Assembly: GCA_937996235.1 (NCBI GenBank)
Contig: CALKVK010000035.1
Span: 310,001 to 374,000, forward strand
Length of the DNA stretch: 64,000 nucleotides
Direction of reading: 5' to 3'
Origin: an uncultured bacterium
GTDB lineage: Bacteria > Planctomycetota > JAJSAM01 > JAJVHW01
Within the stretch, counting starts at the first letter, position 1, and every line of letters begins with the position of its first letter. Shown in pieces: positions 8,494 to 17,792 of the stretch. A model generated the notes under the pieces. That model was not told the origin of the DNA. It saw only the letters and a list, made by a program, of their open reading frames with translations, and searched no databases. The position numbers and the translations under genes are program-made.

Positions 8494-9108
8494 ATGGGCA
8501 TCTGGACACAGGCAGTGGACGCGCTCCAGAGCGGCATCGCCGCGACGGGCGAGGCCGTCGGCAGTCCGCTCGGCGGCGTCGCGCTGCTGACGTTCGCGGT
8601 GCGCGCGGCGCTGGTGCCCGTCACGCTGCCGCTGGCGGTGCGCAGCAAGCACCACGCGGCCGTGATGCGACGCATCAAGCCGCAGGTGAAGGCGCTCACG
8701 GCGGAGCACAAGGACGACTTCGCGCAGCAGAGCGCCGCGCTGAAGGCGCTCTACCGCGAGAACGGCATCTCGATGGTCGACGGCGCGGGGCTCGTCGCCG
8801 CGCTGCTGCAGTTGCCCGTGATGATCGCGTTCTTCCAGGCCGTGCTGCACCTCGCGAAGGGCACCGACATGGACCCGGGCGCGCTCTGGCTGCGCCTCGT
8901 CCTCGGCGCGGTCGCAGCGGGTGCGTCGGCGCAGGGGGTGCGCTGGAGCGGCCAGGGCGACGGCGCGCCGTGGATGCTCTGGATGAGCCTGGTGCTGCCG
9001 GTCGCGATCACGGTCTGGCTCGGCACCGCCGTGGGCGCGTACCTCGCCGCCTTCTACGCGGCGATGCTGGTCCAGGCGCTGCTGATGCGGCGCCGCGCCG
9101 CGGCCTGA
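8494..9108 (+). CDS. Short YidC/Oxa1-like membrane insertase
   Basis: 204 residues. The sequence contains the core Oxa1/YidC pattern: a first helix with an Arg (LLTFAVRAALVPVTLPLAV), a charged cytoplasmic helical hairpin (RRIKPQVKALTAEHKDD ... LYRENGIS), then helices with LLQLPVMIAFFQAVLHLAKG and three more hydrophobic segments. It lacks the large periplasmic domain of Proteobacterial YidC and is about the length of a minimal Oxa1 core. A main YidC elsewhere is likely, so this may be an accessory insertase. The chosen ATG starts just before the first helix. Confidence 0.82.
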   Translation: MGIWTQAVDALQSGIAATGEAVGSPLGGVALLTFAVRAALVPVTLPLAVRSKHHAAVMRRIKPQVKALTAEHKDDFAQQSAALKALYRENGISMVDGAGLVAALLQLPVMIAFFQAVLHLAKGTDMDPGALWLRLVLGAVAAGASAQGVRWSGQGDGAPWMLWMSLVLPVAITVWLGTAVGAYLAAFYAAMLVQALLMRRRAAA

Positions 9109-9165
9109 CGCGGCGCCGCCCGACGCACGGCGAGGGGCGCGTCGCACGACCTCGCGGGCGAACGA

Positions 9166-9268
9166 GGAGTGTCCCCCTTCGGCCGAGTTTCTTGCGTAGC
9201 GCAACAAACCAGGACCGTCCCCATCCGGTCGAGTTTCTTGCGTGACGCAAGAAACGAGGACCGTCCCC
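9166..9268. repeat. 46-bp-spaced array with GGACCGTCCCC core and hairpins (locus 1)
   Basis: Three cores, GGAGTGTCCCC at 9166, GGACCGTCCCC at 9212 and GGACCGTCCCC at 9258, are spaced exactly 46 bp apart. Between them lie two hairpins: GTTTCTTGCG-tag-CGCAACAAAC at 9187-9209 (one mismatch) and GTTTCTTGCG-tga-CGCAAGAAAC at 9233-9255 (perfect, 10-bp stem). It sits in the convergent gap between the insertase and ABC genes, where it could also terminate transcription from both sides. The same core and spacing recur near 50.7 kb. Confidence 0.8.
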
Positions 9269-9283
9269 GTTCGTTGTGTGGGG

Positions 9284-11458
9284 TCAGGTGAGGCGTTTGC
9301 GGAAGCGGACGAGGCTCGCGACGAGCAGCACGCCGCCGCAGAGCACGAGCCCGCGCACGTGCGGCGCCAGGTCCGCGAGGTCGGCGCCGCGCAGCACGAC
9401 GCCGCGCAGCACCTCGATGTAGTAGGTGACGGGGATCGCGTACGTCGCGAGGCGGATCGGGAGCGGCATGCCGGCGCGCGGGAACATGAACCCGGAGAGC
9501 AGCACCGACGGGAGCATCACCAGGAACGCGAACTGCATCGCCTGGAGCTGCGTGCGCGCGAGCGTCGAGACGAGGAGTCCCATCGCGAGCGCCGTCACGA
9601 TGAAGAGCGATGACAGCGTGAACAGCAGCGGCACGCTGCCGCGGATCGGCACGTCGAAGACGAACACCATCGCGAGCAGCACGAGCAGCGTCTCGACGAC
9701 GCCGACGAGCGCGTACGGCAGGAGCTTCCCGAGGAGCAGGCCGAGGCGGCCGACGGGCGTCACGAAGAGCTGCTCGAGCGTGCCGCGCTCGCGCTCCCGG
9801 ACGATCGAGAACGACGTCAGGAACAGCAGCACGATCTGGAGGATGATCCCGACGAGACCGGGGACGAAGAAGCGCGCGCTCTCGAGTTCGGGGTTGAAGA
9901 GCAGGCGCGGCCGCATCTCGACGGGCAGCGCCGCGCGGCCGCTCGCGTCGCGTGCGGGGGCCATGTCGCGCGCCTCGGCGAACGCGAAGCCGATGCGCTG
10001 CGAGAGGCGCAGGCCGAGCAGCGTCGTCGCGTCGAGCACGGTCGTCGCGACCTGCGAGTCGGAGCCGTCGACGAGCACCTGCACCGTCGCGCCGCGCGCG
10101 GCGACGAGGTCCGCGGTGAAGTCCGGCGGGATGCGCACGCCCACCTTCGCGCGTCCGGACGTCAGCGCGCGGCGGAACGCGTCCTCCGAATCGACGGACG
10201 CGGTCACGTCGAACGTCGTCGTGCCCTCGAACGCCTCGACCAGACGACGGCTCGAGCTCGTCCGGTCCAGGTCGAAGACGACGGTCGGGACGTGCTCGAT
10301 GCGCGTGTCGATCGCGTAGCCGAAGACGAGCGTCTGCAGCAGCGGGATCACGAGCATGAAGAAGAGCGTCGCCGGCTCGCGGCGGATGTGGGACAGCTCC
10401 TTCAGCAGGATCGCGACGAGGCCGCGGAGCGGCGACGCGCGCGGCGCGCGCGGGGCTTCGGGGGTGTCCCCGGTTCCGGTGCCCTCGGGAGTCGAGGCCG
10501 TGGGAGGAACGTCCCCCGTTCCGGGCGCGGAGCGGGTGCGGGCGAGGGTGACGAACACGTCCTCGAGACTCGGGGGGACGTCGCGCAGCTCGGCGTCGGC
10601 GCCGAGTGCGTGGCGCAGGTCCGACGCGTCGGCGCTCGGGGCGAGCTGCACGTGCAGGGTCTCGCCGAAGAGCGTCGCGTCGAGGACGCCCGCGACGCCG
10701 CGCAGCGCCGCGAGCCGCTCGGCGGGACGCGGCACGCGCACCTCGATGCGGCGGCTGCCCTCGGGCGTGACGCGCGGGAGCGCCTTCAGCTCGGCGGGCG
10801 TCCCGGCGACGACCAGCCGGCCGTCCTGCAGGTACGCGATGTGCGAGCAGCGCTCGGCCTCGTCCATGTAGTGCGTCGTGACGACCAGCGTGACGCCGCG
10901 CCCCGCGAGTTCGAAGAGCAGGTCCCAGAGCTCGCGCCGCGCGACCGGGTCGATGCCCGCCGTCGGCTCGTCGAGGTAGAGCAGCTCCGGCTCGTGCAGC
11001 AGCGCGCACGCGAGCGCGAGGCGCTGCTTCCAGCCGCCCGACAGCGTGTCGGCGAGCTGCTCCATGCGGTCGCCGAGCGACGTCAGCTCCGCGACCGCCG
11101 CGCTGCGCGCGACGACCTGCTCGGGCGCCAGTCCGTAGATGCGCCCGTAGAACGCGAGGTTCTCGCGGACGCTCAGGTCGCCGTAGAGGCTGAACTTCTG
11201 CGAGACGTAGCCGATGCGCCGCTTGAGCGCCTCCGCGTCGCGCGCGACGTCGCAGCCGAGCACGTGCGCGCTGCCCGAGCTCGGGCGCAGCACGCCGCAG
11301 AGCATGCGCAGGAGCGTCGTCTTGCCGCTGCCGTTCGGCCCGAGCAGCCCGAACACGGCACCGCGCGGCACGGCGAACGAGACGCCGTCGACGGCGCGCC
11401 GCGCGCCGAAGCTGCGGACGATGTCGCGGACGACGATCGCGTCCGCGGACGTGTTCAC
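9284..11458 (-). CDS. ABC exporter with fused ATPase and ABC-2 permease
   Basis: 724 residues. The ATPase half (1-310) has Walker A GPNGSGKTT, the signature LSGGWKQR, Walker B LLYLDEPTAGID and the switch His in VVTTHYMDEAE. The permease half (about 345-724) is of the ABC-2/YhhJ type with one helix, a large periplasmic loop and five C-terminal helices. The linker is Pro/Thr/Gly-rich and repeats GTGDxP at a 15-residue interval; its DNA resembles the intergenic array just downstream. The GTG start overlaps the HlyD stop by 4 nt (GTGA), so the two are translationally coupled. HlyD plus a YbhF/YhhJ-type exporter usually extrudes drugs or hydrophobic compounds, often with TolC. The substrate is unknown. 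Confidence 0.93.
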   Translation of the reverse strand: MNTSADAIVVRDIVRSFGARRAVDGVSFAVPRGAVFGLLGPNGSGKTTLLRMLCGVLRPSSGSAHVLGCDVARDAEALKRRIGYVSQKFSLYGDLSVRENLAFYGRIYGLAPEQVVARSAAVAELTSLGDRMEQLADTLSGGWKQRLALACALLHEPELLYLDEPTAGIDPVARRELWDLLFELAGRGVTLVVTTHYMDEAERCSHIAYLQDGRLVVAGTPAELKALPRVTPEGSRRIEVRVPRPAERLAALRGVAGVLDATLFGETLHVQLAPSADASDLRHALGADAELRDVPPSLEDVFVTLARTRSAPGTGDVPPTASTPEGTGTGDTPEAPRAPRASPLRGLVAILLKELSHIRREPATLFFMLVIPLLQTLVFGYAIDTRIEHVPTVVFDLDRTSSSRRLVEAFEGTTTFDVTASVDSEDAFRRALTSGRAKVGVRIPPDFTADLVAARGATVQVLVDGSDSQVATTVLDATTLLGLRLSQRIGFAFAEARDMAPARDASGRAALPVEMRPRLLFNPELESARFFVPGLVGIILQIVLLFLTSFSIVRERERGTLEQLFVTPVGRLGLLLGKLLPYALVGVVETLLVLLAMVFVFDVPIRGSVPLLFTLSSLFIVTALAMGLLVSTLARTQLQAMQFAFLVMLPSVLLSGFMFPRAGMPLPIRLATYAIPVTYYIEVLRGVVLRGADLADLAPHVRGLVLCGGVLLVASLVRFRKRLT

Positions 11459-12582
11459 TCGCCGTCCTCGAGCAGCACGTCGGCGGGGACGCCGGGGCGC
11501 AGCACGTCGAGGCCGTCGCGCAGGTCCACCTTGATGCGGAAGACCTGCTTCACGCGCTCCTCGGGAGTCTGCACGTTGCCCGGCACGAACTCGGCCTCGC
11601 GCGCGACGAACGAGACCTCGCCTGCGAACGTGCGCCCCGGGAACGCGTCCACGCGGATCCCCACGCGGCGGCCCGGCCGGAAGTCGAGCCGGTCCTCGGG
11701 CACGTACGCGCGCACCCACAGCCGCGCGGGATCGAGCAGCGAGAGCACGGGCGCGTCCGGGCCGACGGTCGCGCCGGGGCGCAGGTCGAGCGCCTCGACG
11801 ACGCCGTCGCACGGGGCCGTCACGCGCAGCTCCGCGATGCGCACGTCGAGCGCGTCCAGCGTCGCCTGCGCCGCCGCGACGCCCGCGCGTGCCTCGTCGA
11901 GCTCCTCGGGGCGCGCCCCGGCCTCCGCGAGCGCCAGCTCCGCGCGCGCCGCCGCCTCCTCGGCGCGGCCCTGCGCGAGCACCTCCACGCGCGTGCCCGC
12001 CTCGAGCAGCGCGAGGTCCGCCGCGAGCGCGTTGCGCTCCTCGCGCGCCGCGTCGAGCGCGCGCAGCGCGCGGTCGAGCTCGTCGCGGCTCGCCGCCGAC
12101 GCCGCGACGAGCCCCTGCGCGCGCTCGTACTCGACGCGCGCGAGCTCGAGCGCGGCGTCGGCGCGGCGCACGCGCGCGCGGGCCGCCTCGATCTCCTGCG
12201 ACCGCGGACCCTGCGTCAGCTCCGCGACGCGCGCGGCGCGCTGGTCCACGCGTGCGCGCCGCATCACGAGCTCCTCCGCGCGCGCCCCGGCCGCGAGCCG
12301 CGCGAGCACGGCGCGGCGGCTCGCGAGTTCGGCCTCCGCGGCGGCGCGCTGCGCCAGCAGGTCGAACGGGTCCAGCTCGACGAGGAGCTGCCCGGACGTG
12401 ACGCTCTCGCCCTCGGCCGCGTGCACCGCGCGCACACGCCCGCCGACGCGTGACGCCACGCGCACGACGTCCGCCTCGATGAAGCCGGAGACGCGCAGCG
12501 GCCCCACGCGCTCCTGCGACCACAGCAGCACGCCGACGAGCACGGCGACGACGGCCAGGAACCCGAGCACACGACCGGCCAT
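11455..12582 (-). CDS. HlyD-family periplasmic adaptor (membrane fusion) protein
   Basis: 375 residues. A single N-terminal membrane helix (VLGFLAVVAVLVGVLLW) is followed by a barrel/lipoyl half (ASRVGGRVRAVHAAEGESVTSGQLLVELD in pieces). A long Arg/Glu/Ala-rich coiled-coil hairpin (about 65-230), the second lipoyl half (RVTAPCDGVVEALDLRPGATV) and a beta-barrel domain follow. The order matches YbhG/EmrA-type adaptors that link an inner-membrane exporter to an outer-membrane channel. ATG 12582 follows a GGGAGG ribosome site. It is the first gene of a two-gene operon with the fused ABC exporter. No outer-membrane TolC-like gene is nearby. Confidence 0.93.
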   Translation of the reverse strand: MAGRVLGFLAVVAVLVGVLLWSQERVGPLRVSGFIEADVVRVASRVGGRVRAVHAAEGESVTSGQLLVELDPFDLLAQRAAAEAELASRRAVLARLAAGARAEELVMRRARVDQRAARVAELTQGPRSQEIEAARARVRRADAALELARVEYERAQGLVAASAASRDELDRALRALDAAREERNALAADLALLEAGTRVEVLAQGRAEEAAARAELALAEAGARPEELDEARAGVAAAQATLDALDVRIAELRVTAPCDGVVEALDLRPGATVGPDAPVLSLLDPARLWVRAYVPEDRLDFRPGRRVGIRVDAFPGRTFAGEVSFVAREAEFVPGNVQTPEERVKQVFRIKVDLRDGLDVLRPGVPADVLLEDGE

Positions 12583-12730
12583 CGCGCGTCCCTCCCCGCG
12601 GCGCCGGCGTACCGCCGCGCGCGCGGGGGCATTCTCGGGCAGGGTCGCGCCGCCGCGAAGACGTGCCGCTCCGCCGCGTACGCACGAGGGCGGCGGCCGC
12701 GGGGGACTTCCCCGCGACCGCCGCCGGATC

Positions 12731-12751
12731 CGGGCGCCGGGTCGGCGCCCG
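12731..12751 (-). terminator. GC-rich hairpins downstream of the FG-GAP gene
   Basis: An 8-bp perfect stem (CGGGCGCC / GGCGCCCG) with a 5-nt loop starts 8 bp after the FG-GAP stop on the minus strand. A larger imperfect GC hairpin lies further on at about 12689-12725. Neither has a T-tract, so this is a plausible but not canonical terminator. Together they separate the FG-GAP gene from the HlyD operon. Confidence 0.45.
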
Positions 12752-12758
12752 TGCCTTC

Positions 12759-15700
12759 TCAGCGCAGCCAGTCGTAGACGCGCAGACGCGCGCCGTCCGG
12801 GCTCCGCCACGGGGCGCTGTCGCCGAGCAGCAGGAGCGACGGGGCGCCGTCGCCCGCGAAGTCGCCGAGCAGCAGCGCATCCGCCTCGCCCGTGTCCGTC
12901 GTGGCCGCGGGCAGGTACGTGTCGCCGTGCTCGAACTGCCAGGTCGAGGTCTGCCGCAGCACGCGCAGCGAGCGCACGTGCGACCCGCCCACGATCCGCG
13001 CGTCCGGCGTCGCGACCAGGATGTCCACGCGGCCGTCGCCGTCGAGGTCGCGCACCGCGAGTCCGCTCCCGCGCAGGTCGTCGCCCCCCGCGAGCGCGGG
13101 CAGCGCCGACGCGCCGACGTCCACGAAGCGCGAGCCGTCGTTGCGCAGCACCCGCAGCGCGGACGCCGAGCCGCCGCCCGCCGTGCCGCGCCACGCGGAG
13201 AGTCCCGCCGACGACAGCAGCACCAGGTCGGCGTCGCCGTCGCCGTCGACGTCCGTCAGCGCGAGCCGGTCCGCCTGACGGTAGTCGTCGCCCGCGCCGT
13301 TCGGCATCCACGTGGACGTGACGTCCACGAGCCGCCCGGCGTCGTTGCGCAGCACGCGCGTCGCGAGCACCGGCACAGTGGACGCACCGCGCTGCCCGTC
13401 CCAGGTCACGGTCGTCGGATCGTCCCACGTCAGCACGAGGTCGGCGTCGCCGTCGCGGTCGATGTCCGCGAGGGCCACGTCGCGTGCGACCCACGCGGGC
13501 CCGCTCGCGGTGACCGCGGGCAGCACCGTGTCGGACGCGTCGGGGACGCCGTCCCACGAGAGGCCGCTGCTCAGGTGCACGTGCGTGGCCGCGTGCGCGC
13601 GCTCCTGGTTGACCTGGCTGTACTGCGCGACCCAGTAGTCGATGAACGGCGGGTCGCGCGTCAGGTCCACCGCGGAGAGGTCGAGGAAGACGGCGTCCGT
13701 CTCGGGCGCGTCGCGGCCGACCACGAGGTCGTCGTAGCCGTCGCCGTCGATGTCGCCGAGCGCGAGGGCCGTGGTGCCGCCGGCGGCCGTGCGCGCGCCG
13801 AAGAGCGCGTGCTGGTAGCCGTACTGGTCCACCGCGTTGACCACGCCGTGCGCGGTCGCCGACGGGGCCAGGGCGTCGAGCGGCGCGAAGCCGCCCGCGC
13901 CGTTGTTCCCGAACACGCGGATGCCGCTCGAGGTCTGCGGGTCGGCGGGCGGCGCCGCGACGATCAGGTCGAAGTCGTCGTCGCCGTCCACGTCGCCGAG
14001 GACGAGCGCCTCGGCCGCGCGGCGGTCGCTCAGCGCTGCGCTCAGCGACGTCGACGTGACGTCGTCGAGCACGCCGGCGCCGTCGTTCAGCAGCACGCGC
14101 GCGAGAGCGTCCGTCGCGTCCACGACGACGTCGTCGCAGCCGTCTCCGTCCAGGTCGGCGACGGCGCCGCGCGTGGCCGCGCTCGCCGCCGTCGTGGCGT
14201 CGATGCGGGCGTCGCCGGGCGCCGCGAAGCCGACGAAGCGCGCGACGTCCTCGACCTCCGTCACCTGGCCCGCGCCGTCCACGATGCGCAGCGTCGCATC
14301 GCCGGGCGAGCCCGCGGGCGACAGGAACTCGAAGCCGTGGTCGTCGCCGGAGAGCAGCGTGACGACCGCGCCGCCGAGGCCGATCGCGTCGGCCGGGTGG
14401 AAGTCCGACCCGGTCACGCGCACCAGCGCGCCGCCGCCGAGCGGCACGCCGCGCTGGTCGGGGCCGGCGCCGTCGACGACGGTGACGGTCGCCACCGTGG
14501 CGGGCGGCTTGACCACGAAGTCCGGCGCCGTCACCACCACGCCCAGGCGGTCGCGCACGGCGACGGTCATGCTGTGGGCCGCCGCCGCGGCGACGTCGAA
14601 GCGGCGCAGCGTGGTGTCCACGAACACCGACGCGGCGGGCAGGCCGTCGAGCAGCAGCACGTCGGTCTGCTCGAAGTTCGCTCCGCGCAGCGCCACGGTG
14701 CCGCCGACGTGCTCCGCGAACACGGCCGGGATGAACGGCTGCGCGAGGAACGACGGCGGCGTCTTCAGCTCGAACTGCTCGGGCGAGCGCCCGATCTGCC
14801 CCCACTCGTCCACGACGAGCAGGTACTGGCGCAGCGGCGGGCCGACGGGCACCTGCACGTGCAGCTCCGTCGCCGAGACGATCTCGGCCGCGACGTCCAC
14901 GTCGCCGGGGAAGCGCACGATCTGGCCCGCGCGGAAGTTGTCGCCCACGAGCCGCAGTTCCAGACCGCCGAGACGGCTCCATCCCATGACGGCGTTGCCG
15001 GCCAGGTCGGTGACCGCGTCGATGCGGGCCGCGGGGACGTAGCGGAACGCCGCACTGCGCGCGAAGGCCTGGCCGTCGGCGCCCACCGCGGTGATCTGCA
15101 CGACGCTGCCGGGCGTGCCCGTCGGCACGACCGCCTCCGCGAAGCTGCCGGTGGACGCGCAGCTCACGTTCGCGGACTCGCGCGCGCCGAAGTAGATGCG
15201 CACGCCCGGGAGGAGGCGCGCGCCGTCGAGCCGCACGGCGCGACCCGCGACGCCTTCGATCGGCGCCGAGCGCGCCGTCAGGAACGGCTCGTCACCGAGC
15301 GCCACGGGCGCCTTCGAGTGCGGACGCTCCGGCGCGCGCAGCCGCACCGAGACGTTCGCCGCGACGGGCTGCCCCTCCGCGTCCGCGACGACGACGCGGT
15401 AGCTGCCGTGCCCGACGCCGAGCGGCAGCGCCGCCAGCGACGCGCTCTTCGAGGTGGTCGTGACGAGCGCCTGGCCGCCGGCGCGCGCGAGCGCGTCGTC
15501 GCCCTGCGGGTCGAGCACCGCGACGATGCGCGCGGGCGTCGCCTTCCGCGCCCACGTCACCTTCACGTCGGCGGTCATGCCCTCGACCGCCTCGAACGCG
15601 ACGGACGTCGTCGGCTCGCCGCCCGGCGCGACGCGCGCCTTCACGCGCGGCGGCGCGGCGGGCGTGCGGAAGCTCAGCGTGTAGGCGCCCTGCGTGCCCG

Positions 15701-16082
15701 CGGCTCCCTGCACCCGCACGGTGAAGTCGCCCGACGTGTCCGCGACGAAGTCGCGCACGGTCAGCACGCGTCCGGCCTTCTTCGCGCGCAGCGTCACGGT
15801 GCGCAGCGCGCCGTCCGGGCCGAGCACCTCGAGCGTCGGACGCAGGTCCGAGCCCTTCGGGACGCTGAGCGTCAGGCTCACGCGCTCGCCCGCGGCGAGC
15901 AGGCCGACGTAGTCGTCGCAGTCGCGCTCCGTCCCGGTGTCGGTGATCGACGCCGTGTAGCGGTTCGTGCCGAACGCCGGACCGCGCGTCTCGCCGGCGT
16001 GCGCCGGGGACGCGCCGAGTGCGGCGAGGGTGACGGCCACGACCAACCTGGAGACGAGCGCAACGGACGACCCTGGACGCAT
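12759..16082 (-). CDS. Secreted FG-GAP/VCBS repeat protein with IPT/TIG-like domains
   Basis: 1107 residues. ATG 16082 follows GGAGG and gives a signal peptide (VALVSRLVVAVTLAALGASPAHA). Residues about 30-140 look like a pre-peptidase-type beta domain (YVGLLAAGERVSLTL). The middle (about 230-640) has several Ig/TIG-like units (VRLDGARLLPGVRIYFG, RLVGDNFRAGQIVRF, VALRGANFEQTDVLLLDG, VRVTGSDFHPADAI). The rest has at least six FG-GAP calcium-binding motifs (GDVDGDDDFDLIV, GDIDGDGYDDLVV, DVDGDGDADLVL, DLDGDGRVDILV). This is the make-up of a surface or extracellular adhesive or integrin-like propeller protein. It stands alone. Confidence 0.88.
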   Translation of the reverse strand: MRPGSSVALVSRLVVAVTLAALGASPAHAGETRGPAFGTNRYTASITDTGTERDCDDYVGLLAAGERVSLTLSVPKGSDLRPTLEVLGPDGALRTVTLRAKKAGRVLTVRDFVADTSGDFTVRVQGAAGTQGAYTLSFRTPAAPPRVKARVAPGGEPTTSVAFEAVEGMTADVKVTWARKATPARIVAVLDPQGDDALARAGGQALVTTTSKSASLAALPLGVGHGSYRVVVADAEGQPVAANVSVRLRAPERPHSKAPVALGDEPFLTARSAPIEGVAGRAVRLDGARLLPGVRIYFGARESANVSCASTGSFAEAVVPTGTPGSVVQITAVGADGQAFARSAAFRYVPAARIDAVTDLAGNAVMGWSRLGGLELRLVGDNFRAGQIVRFPGDVDVAAEIVSATELHVQVPVGPPLRQYLLVVDEWGQIGRSPEQFELKTPPSFLAQPFIPAVFAEHVGGTVALRGANFEQTDVLLLDGLPAASVFVDTTLRRFDVAAAAAHSMTVAVRDRLGVVVTAPDFVVKPPATVATVTVVDGAGPDQRGVPLGGGALVRVTGSDFHPADAIGLGGAVVTLLSGDDHGFEFLSPAGSPGDATLRIVDGAGQVTEVEDVARFVGFAAPGDARIDATTAASAATRGAVADLDGDGCDDVVVDATDALARVLLNDGAGVLDDVTSTSLSAALSDRRAAEALVLGDVDGDDDFDLIVAAPPADPQTSSGIRVFGNNGAGGFAPLDALAPSATAHGVVNAVDQYGYQHALFGARTAAGGTTALALGDIDGDGYDDLVVGRDAPETDAVFLDLSAVDLTRDPPFIDYWVAQYSQVNQERAHAATHVHLSSGLSWDGVPDASDTVLPAVTASGPAWVARDVALADIDRDGDADLVLTWDDPTTVTWDGQRGASTVPVLATRVLRNDAGRLVDVTSTWMPNGAGDDYRQADRLALTDVDGDGDADLVLLSSAGLSAWRGTAGGGSASALRVLRNDGSRFVDVGASALPALAGGDDLRGSGLAVRDLDGDGRVDILVATPDARIVGGSHVRSLRVLRQTSTWQFEHGDTYLPAATTDTGEADALLLGDFAGDGAPSLLLLGDSAPWRSPDGARLRVYDWLR

Positions 16083-16344
16083 GGCGGACCTCCGGTCCCG
16101 GATTCCTCTCCGGTCACAGGGGGACCGCACGCAGGCGGGCGCAGGTTGCGCGGCCGCGCACGGCGGAGACCTCCGGGAGTAACGGACGTCACGCCGCGCG
16201 GGCGGGAGACGCCGAACCGGCCCGCGGAGCGCCGGCCGGGAGCCTCGGCGGGTGCACGCGAAACGCGAAACCCACACGCGTCGCGTGTCGTCTCACGGGT
16301 GACTCCACGCACACATCACCCCGCTCACGCAGGAAGAGCCTGAC

Positions 16345-17724
16345 GTGCCACCCACCCCACGCCCCGCGGGCGCCCGGCGCCCGCGAGTCCCCACCTCGTT
16401 GCGCGCGCTGCCCCTCGCGGCGGCCCTGCTCGCCGCGTGCGGCGACGGCTCCCGCAGCGACGACGACGCTCCACCGCGTCGCCCGGACGTGATCCTGATC
16501 GTGCTCGACACGCTCCGCGCCGACCGCTGCGGGTTCGCGGGCGCCGCGCAGAGCGCGACCCCGCGCCTCGACGCGTTCGCGCGCGAGTGCACGACGTACC
16601 GCGACGCGTGGACGCCGGCGGGCTGGACGGGCCCCGCCCACGCGTCGCTGTTCACGGGCCTGCGCCCCGAACACCACGGCTTCCTGATGGACCGGCGCGA
16701 ATCGCTCGCGGCCGGCGCCGTGACGCTCGCGGAGCTGCTGCGCGACGCGGGCTACCGGACGGCGTGCCTCAGCGCGAACCCCGTCATCTCCGACGAGTTC
16801 GGACTGACGCAGGGCTTCGAGCCGACGCCGCGCCTGCCCGCCGGGGCGAACCAGCCCCTGCCGCCGGCGACGGCGGCGTACACGCCCGCGCTGCGCTTCG
16901 CGGAGCTCGCCCACGCCGCCGACCAGCCGTACTTCCTCTTCGTGAACGCGATCGACCCGCACCTCACGTACGACCCGCCGGACGACTACGTGGCGCGCGT
17001 CGCGGGCGACGCCCCCGAGGGCGACGTCCGCGCGGCACGGGCCTGGGACACGTGGTCGGCGCTCGACGACCTGGTCGGGATCGCGCGGGTCGCGCCCGCC
17101 GTCGGCCGCCTCCTGCCGCGGCTGTACACGGGCGAGGTCGCGTGGACCGACGCGCAGACCGGCGACTTCCTGGACGGACTCCGCGCGCGACGGCTGCTCG
17201 ACGACGCGCTCGTCGTCGTCGCGAGCGACCACGGGGAGTACCTCGGCGAGAACGGCCTCTGGGCGCACCGCGTGGGACTCGACGCGGCGATCGGGCGCAT
17301 CCCGCTGCTCGTCCGGCGCCCGGGGATGCGCGGCGCCGGCGCGGTGGTGGACGACGTCGTCCGCCTCGAGGACGTGTTCCCGACGGTGTTGGAGCTCTGC
17401 GGCGTCGCGGCACCCGAGGGTCTCGACGGCGAGTCGCTCGAGCGCGACGTCGCGGGCCGCGTCGCGCGGGCCATGCGCGGCTCGCAGCTCCACCTCCTCG
17501 AGAAGCTGCGCGAGAGCCACCCGAGCTGCGCGAGCCCGGCGCTCGAGCGCGTGGAGCGCGGCGTCTACGACGGGCGCCACCACCTCGTCGAGCGCTCGGA
17601 CGACACGTTGACCCTGTACGACCTGGCCGACGACCCGCGCGAGGCGTTCGACATCGCCGCGCAGCGCCCCGACGTGGTCGCGCGCCTGCACGGGCTGCTC
17701 CCGGCCTGGCCCGACGCGCGCTGA
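16345..17724 (+). CDS. Sulfatase-family lipoprotein lacking the Cys/Ser-type active-site motif
   Basis: 459 residues. The N-terminus is a lipoprotein signal with lipobox LLAAC (Cys32). The alkaline-phosphatase/sulfatase fold is shown by VILIVLDTLRADRCG (Asp55 metal ligand), WTGPAHASLFTGLRPEHHG and the late metal motif VVVASDHGEYLGENG with AHR. The formylglycine motif C/S-x-P-x-R is absent; the nucleophile position appears to be Thr95 (WTGP). In this branch, Thr is typical of phospho- or phosphonoester hydrolases and lipoteichoic-acid-synthase-like enzymes, so a true sulfatase activity is doubtful. The start is GTG. It is a monocistronic periplasmic or outer-membrane-anchored hydrolase. Confidence 0.85.
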   Translation: MPPTPRPAGARRPRVPTSLRALPLAAALLAACGDGSRSDDDAPPRRPDVILIVLDTLRADRCGFAGAAQSATPRLDAFARECTTYRDAWTPAGWTGPAHASLFTGLRPEHHGFLMDRRESLAAGAVTLAELLRDAGYRTACLSANPVISDEFGLTQGFEPTPRLPAGANQPLPPATAAYTPALRFAELAHAADQPYFLFVNAIDPHLTYDPPDDYVARVAGDAPEGDVRAARAWDTWSALDDLVGIARVAPAVGRLLPRLYTGEVAWTDAQTGDFLDGLRARRLLDDALVVVASDHGEYLGENGLWAHRVGLDAAIGRIPLLVRRPGMRGAGAVVDDVVRLEDVFPTVLELCGVAAPEGLDGESLERDVAGRVARAMRGSQLHLLEKLRESHPSCASPALERVERGVYDGRHHLVERSDDTLTLYDLADDPREAFDIAAQRPDVVARLHGLLPAWPDAR

Positions 17725-17792
17725 GCGGCGCGCGGGCCGGGCGTGGAGCGCCCCCCCGTGCGAGCGGTATGCTGCCGGCCGGGGAGGTGCAG

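Noticed and set aside
12663..16343. 1226-codon plus-strand frame over the FG-GAP gene
   Set aside because: The minus-strand frame carries signal peptide and FG-GAP motifs; the opposite frame is Arg/His/Ala-rich and has no domains.
17769..17792. ATG 17769 as the start of the SRPBCC-DoxX gene
   Set aside because: A good ribosome site (GGGGAGG) lies between it and ATG 17793, which fits the second ATG instead.
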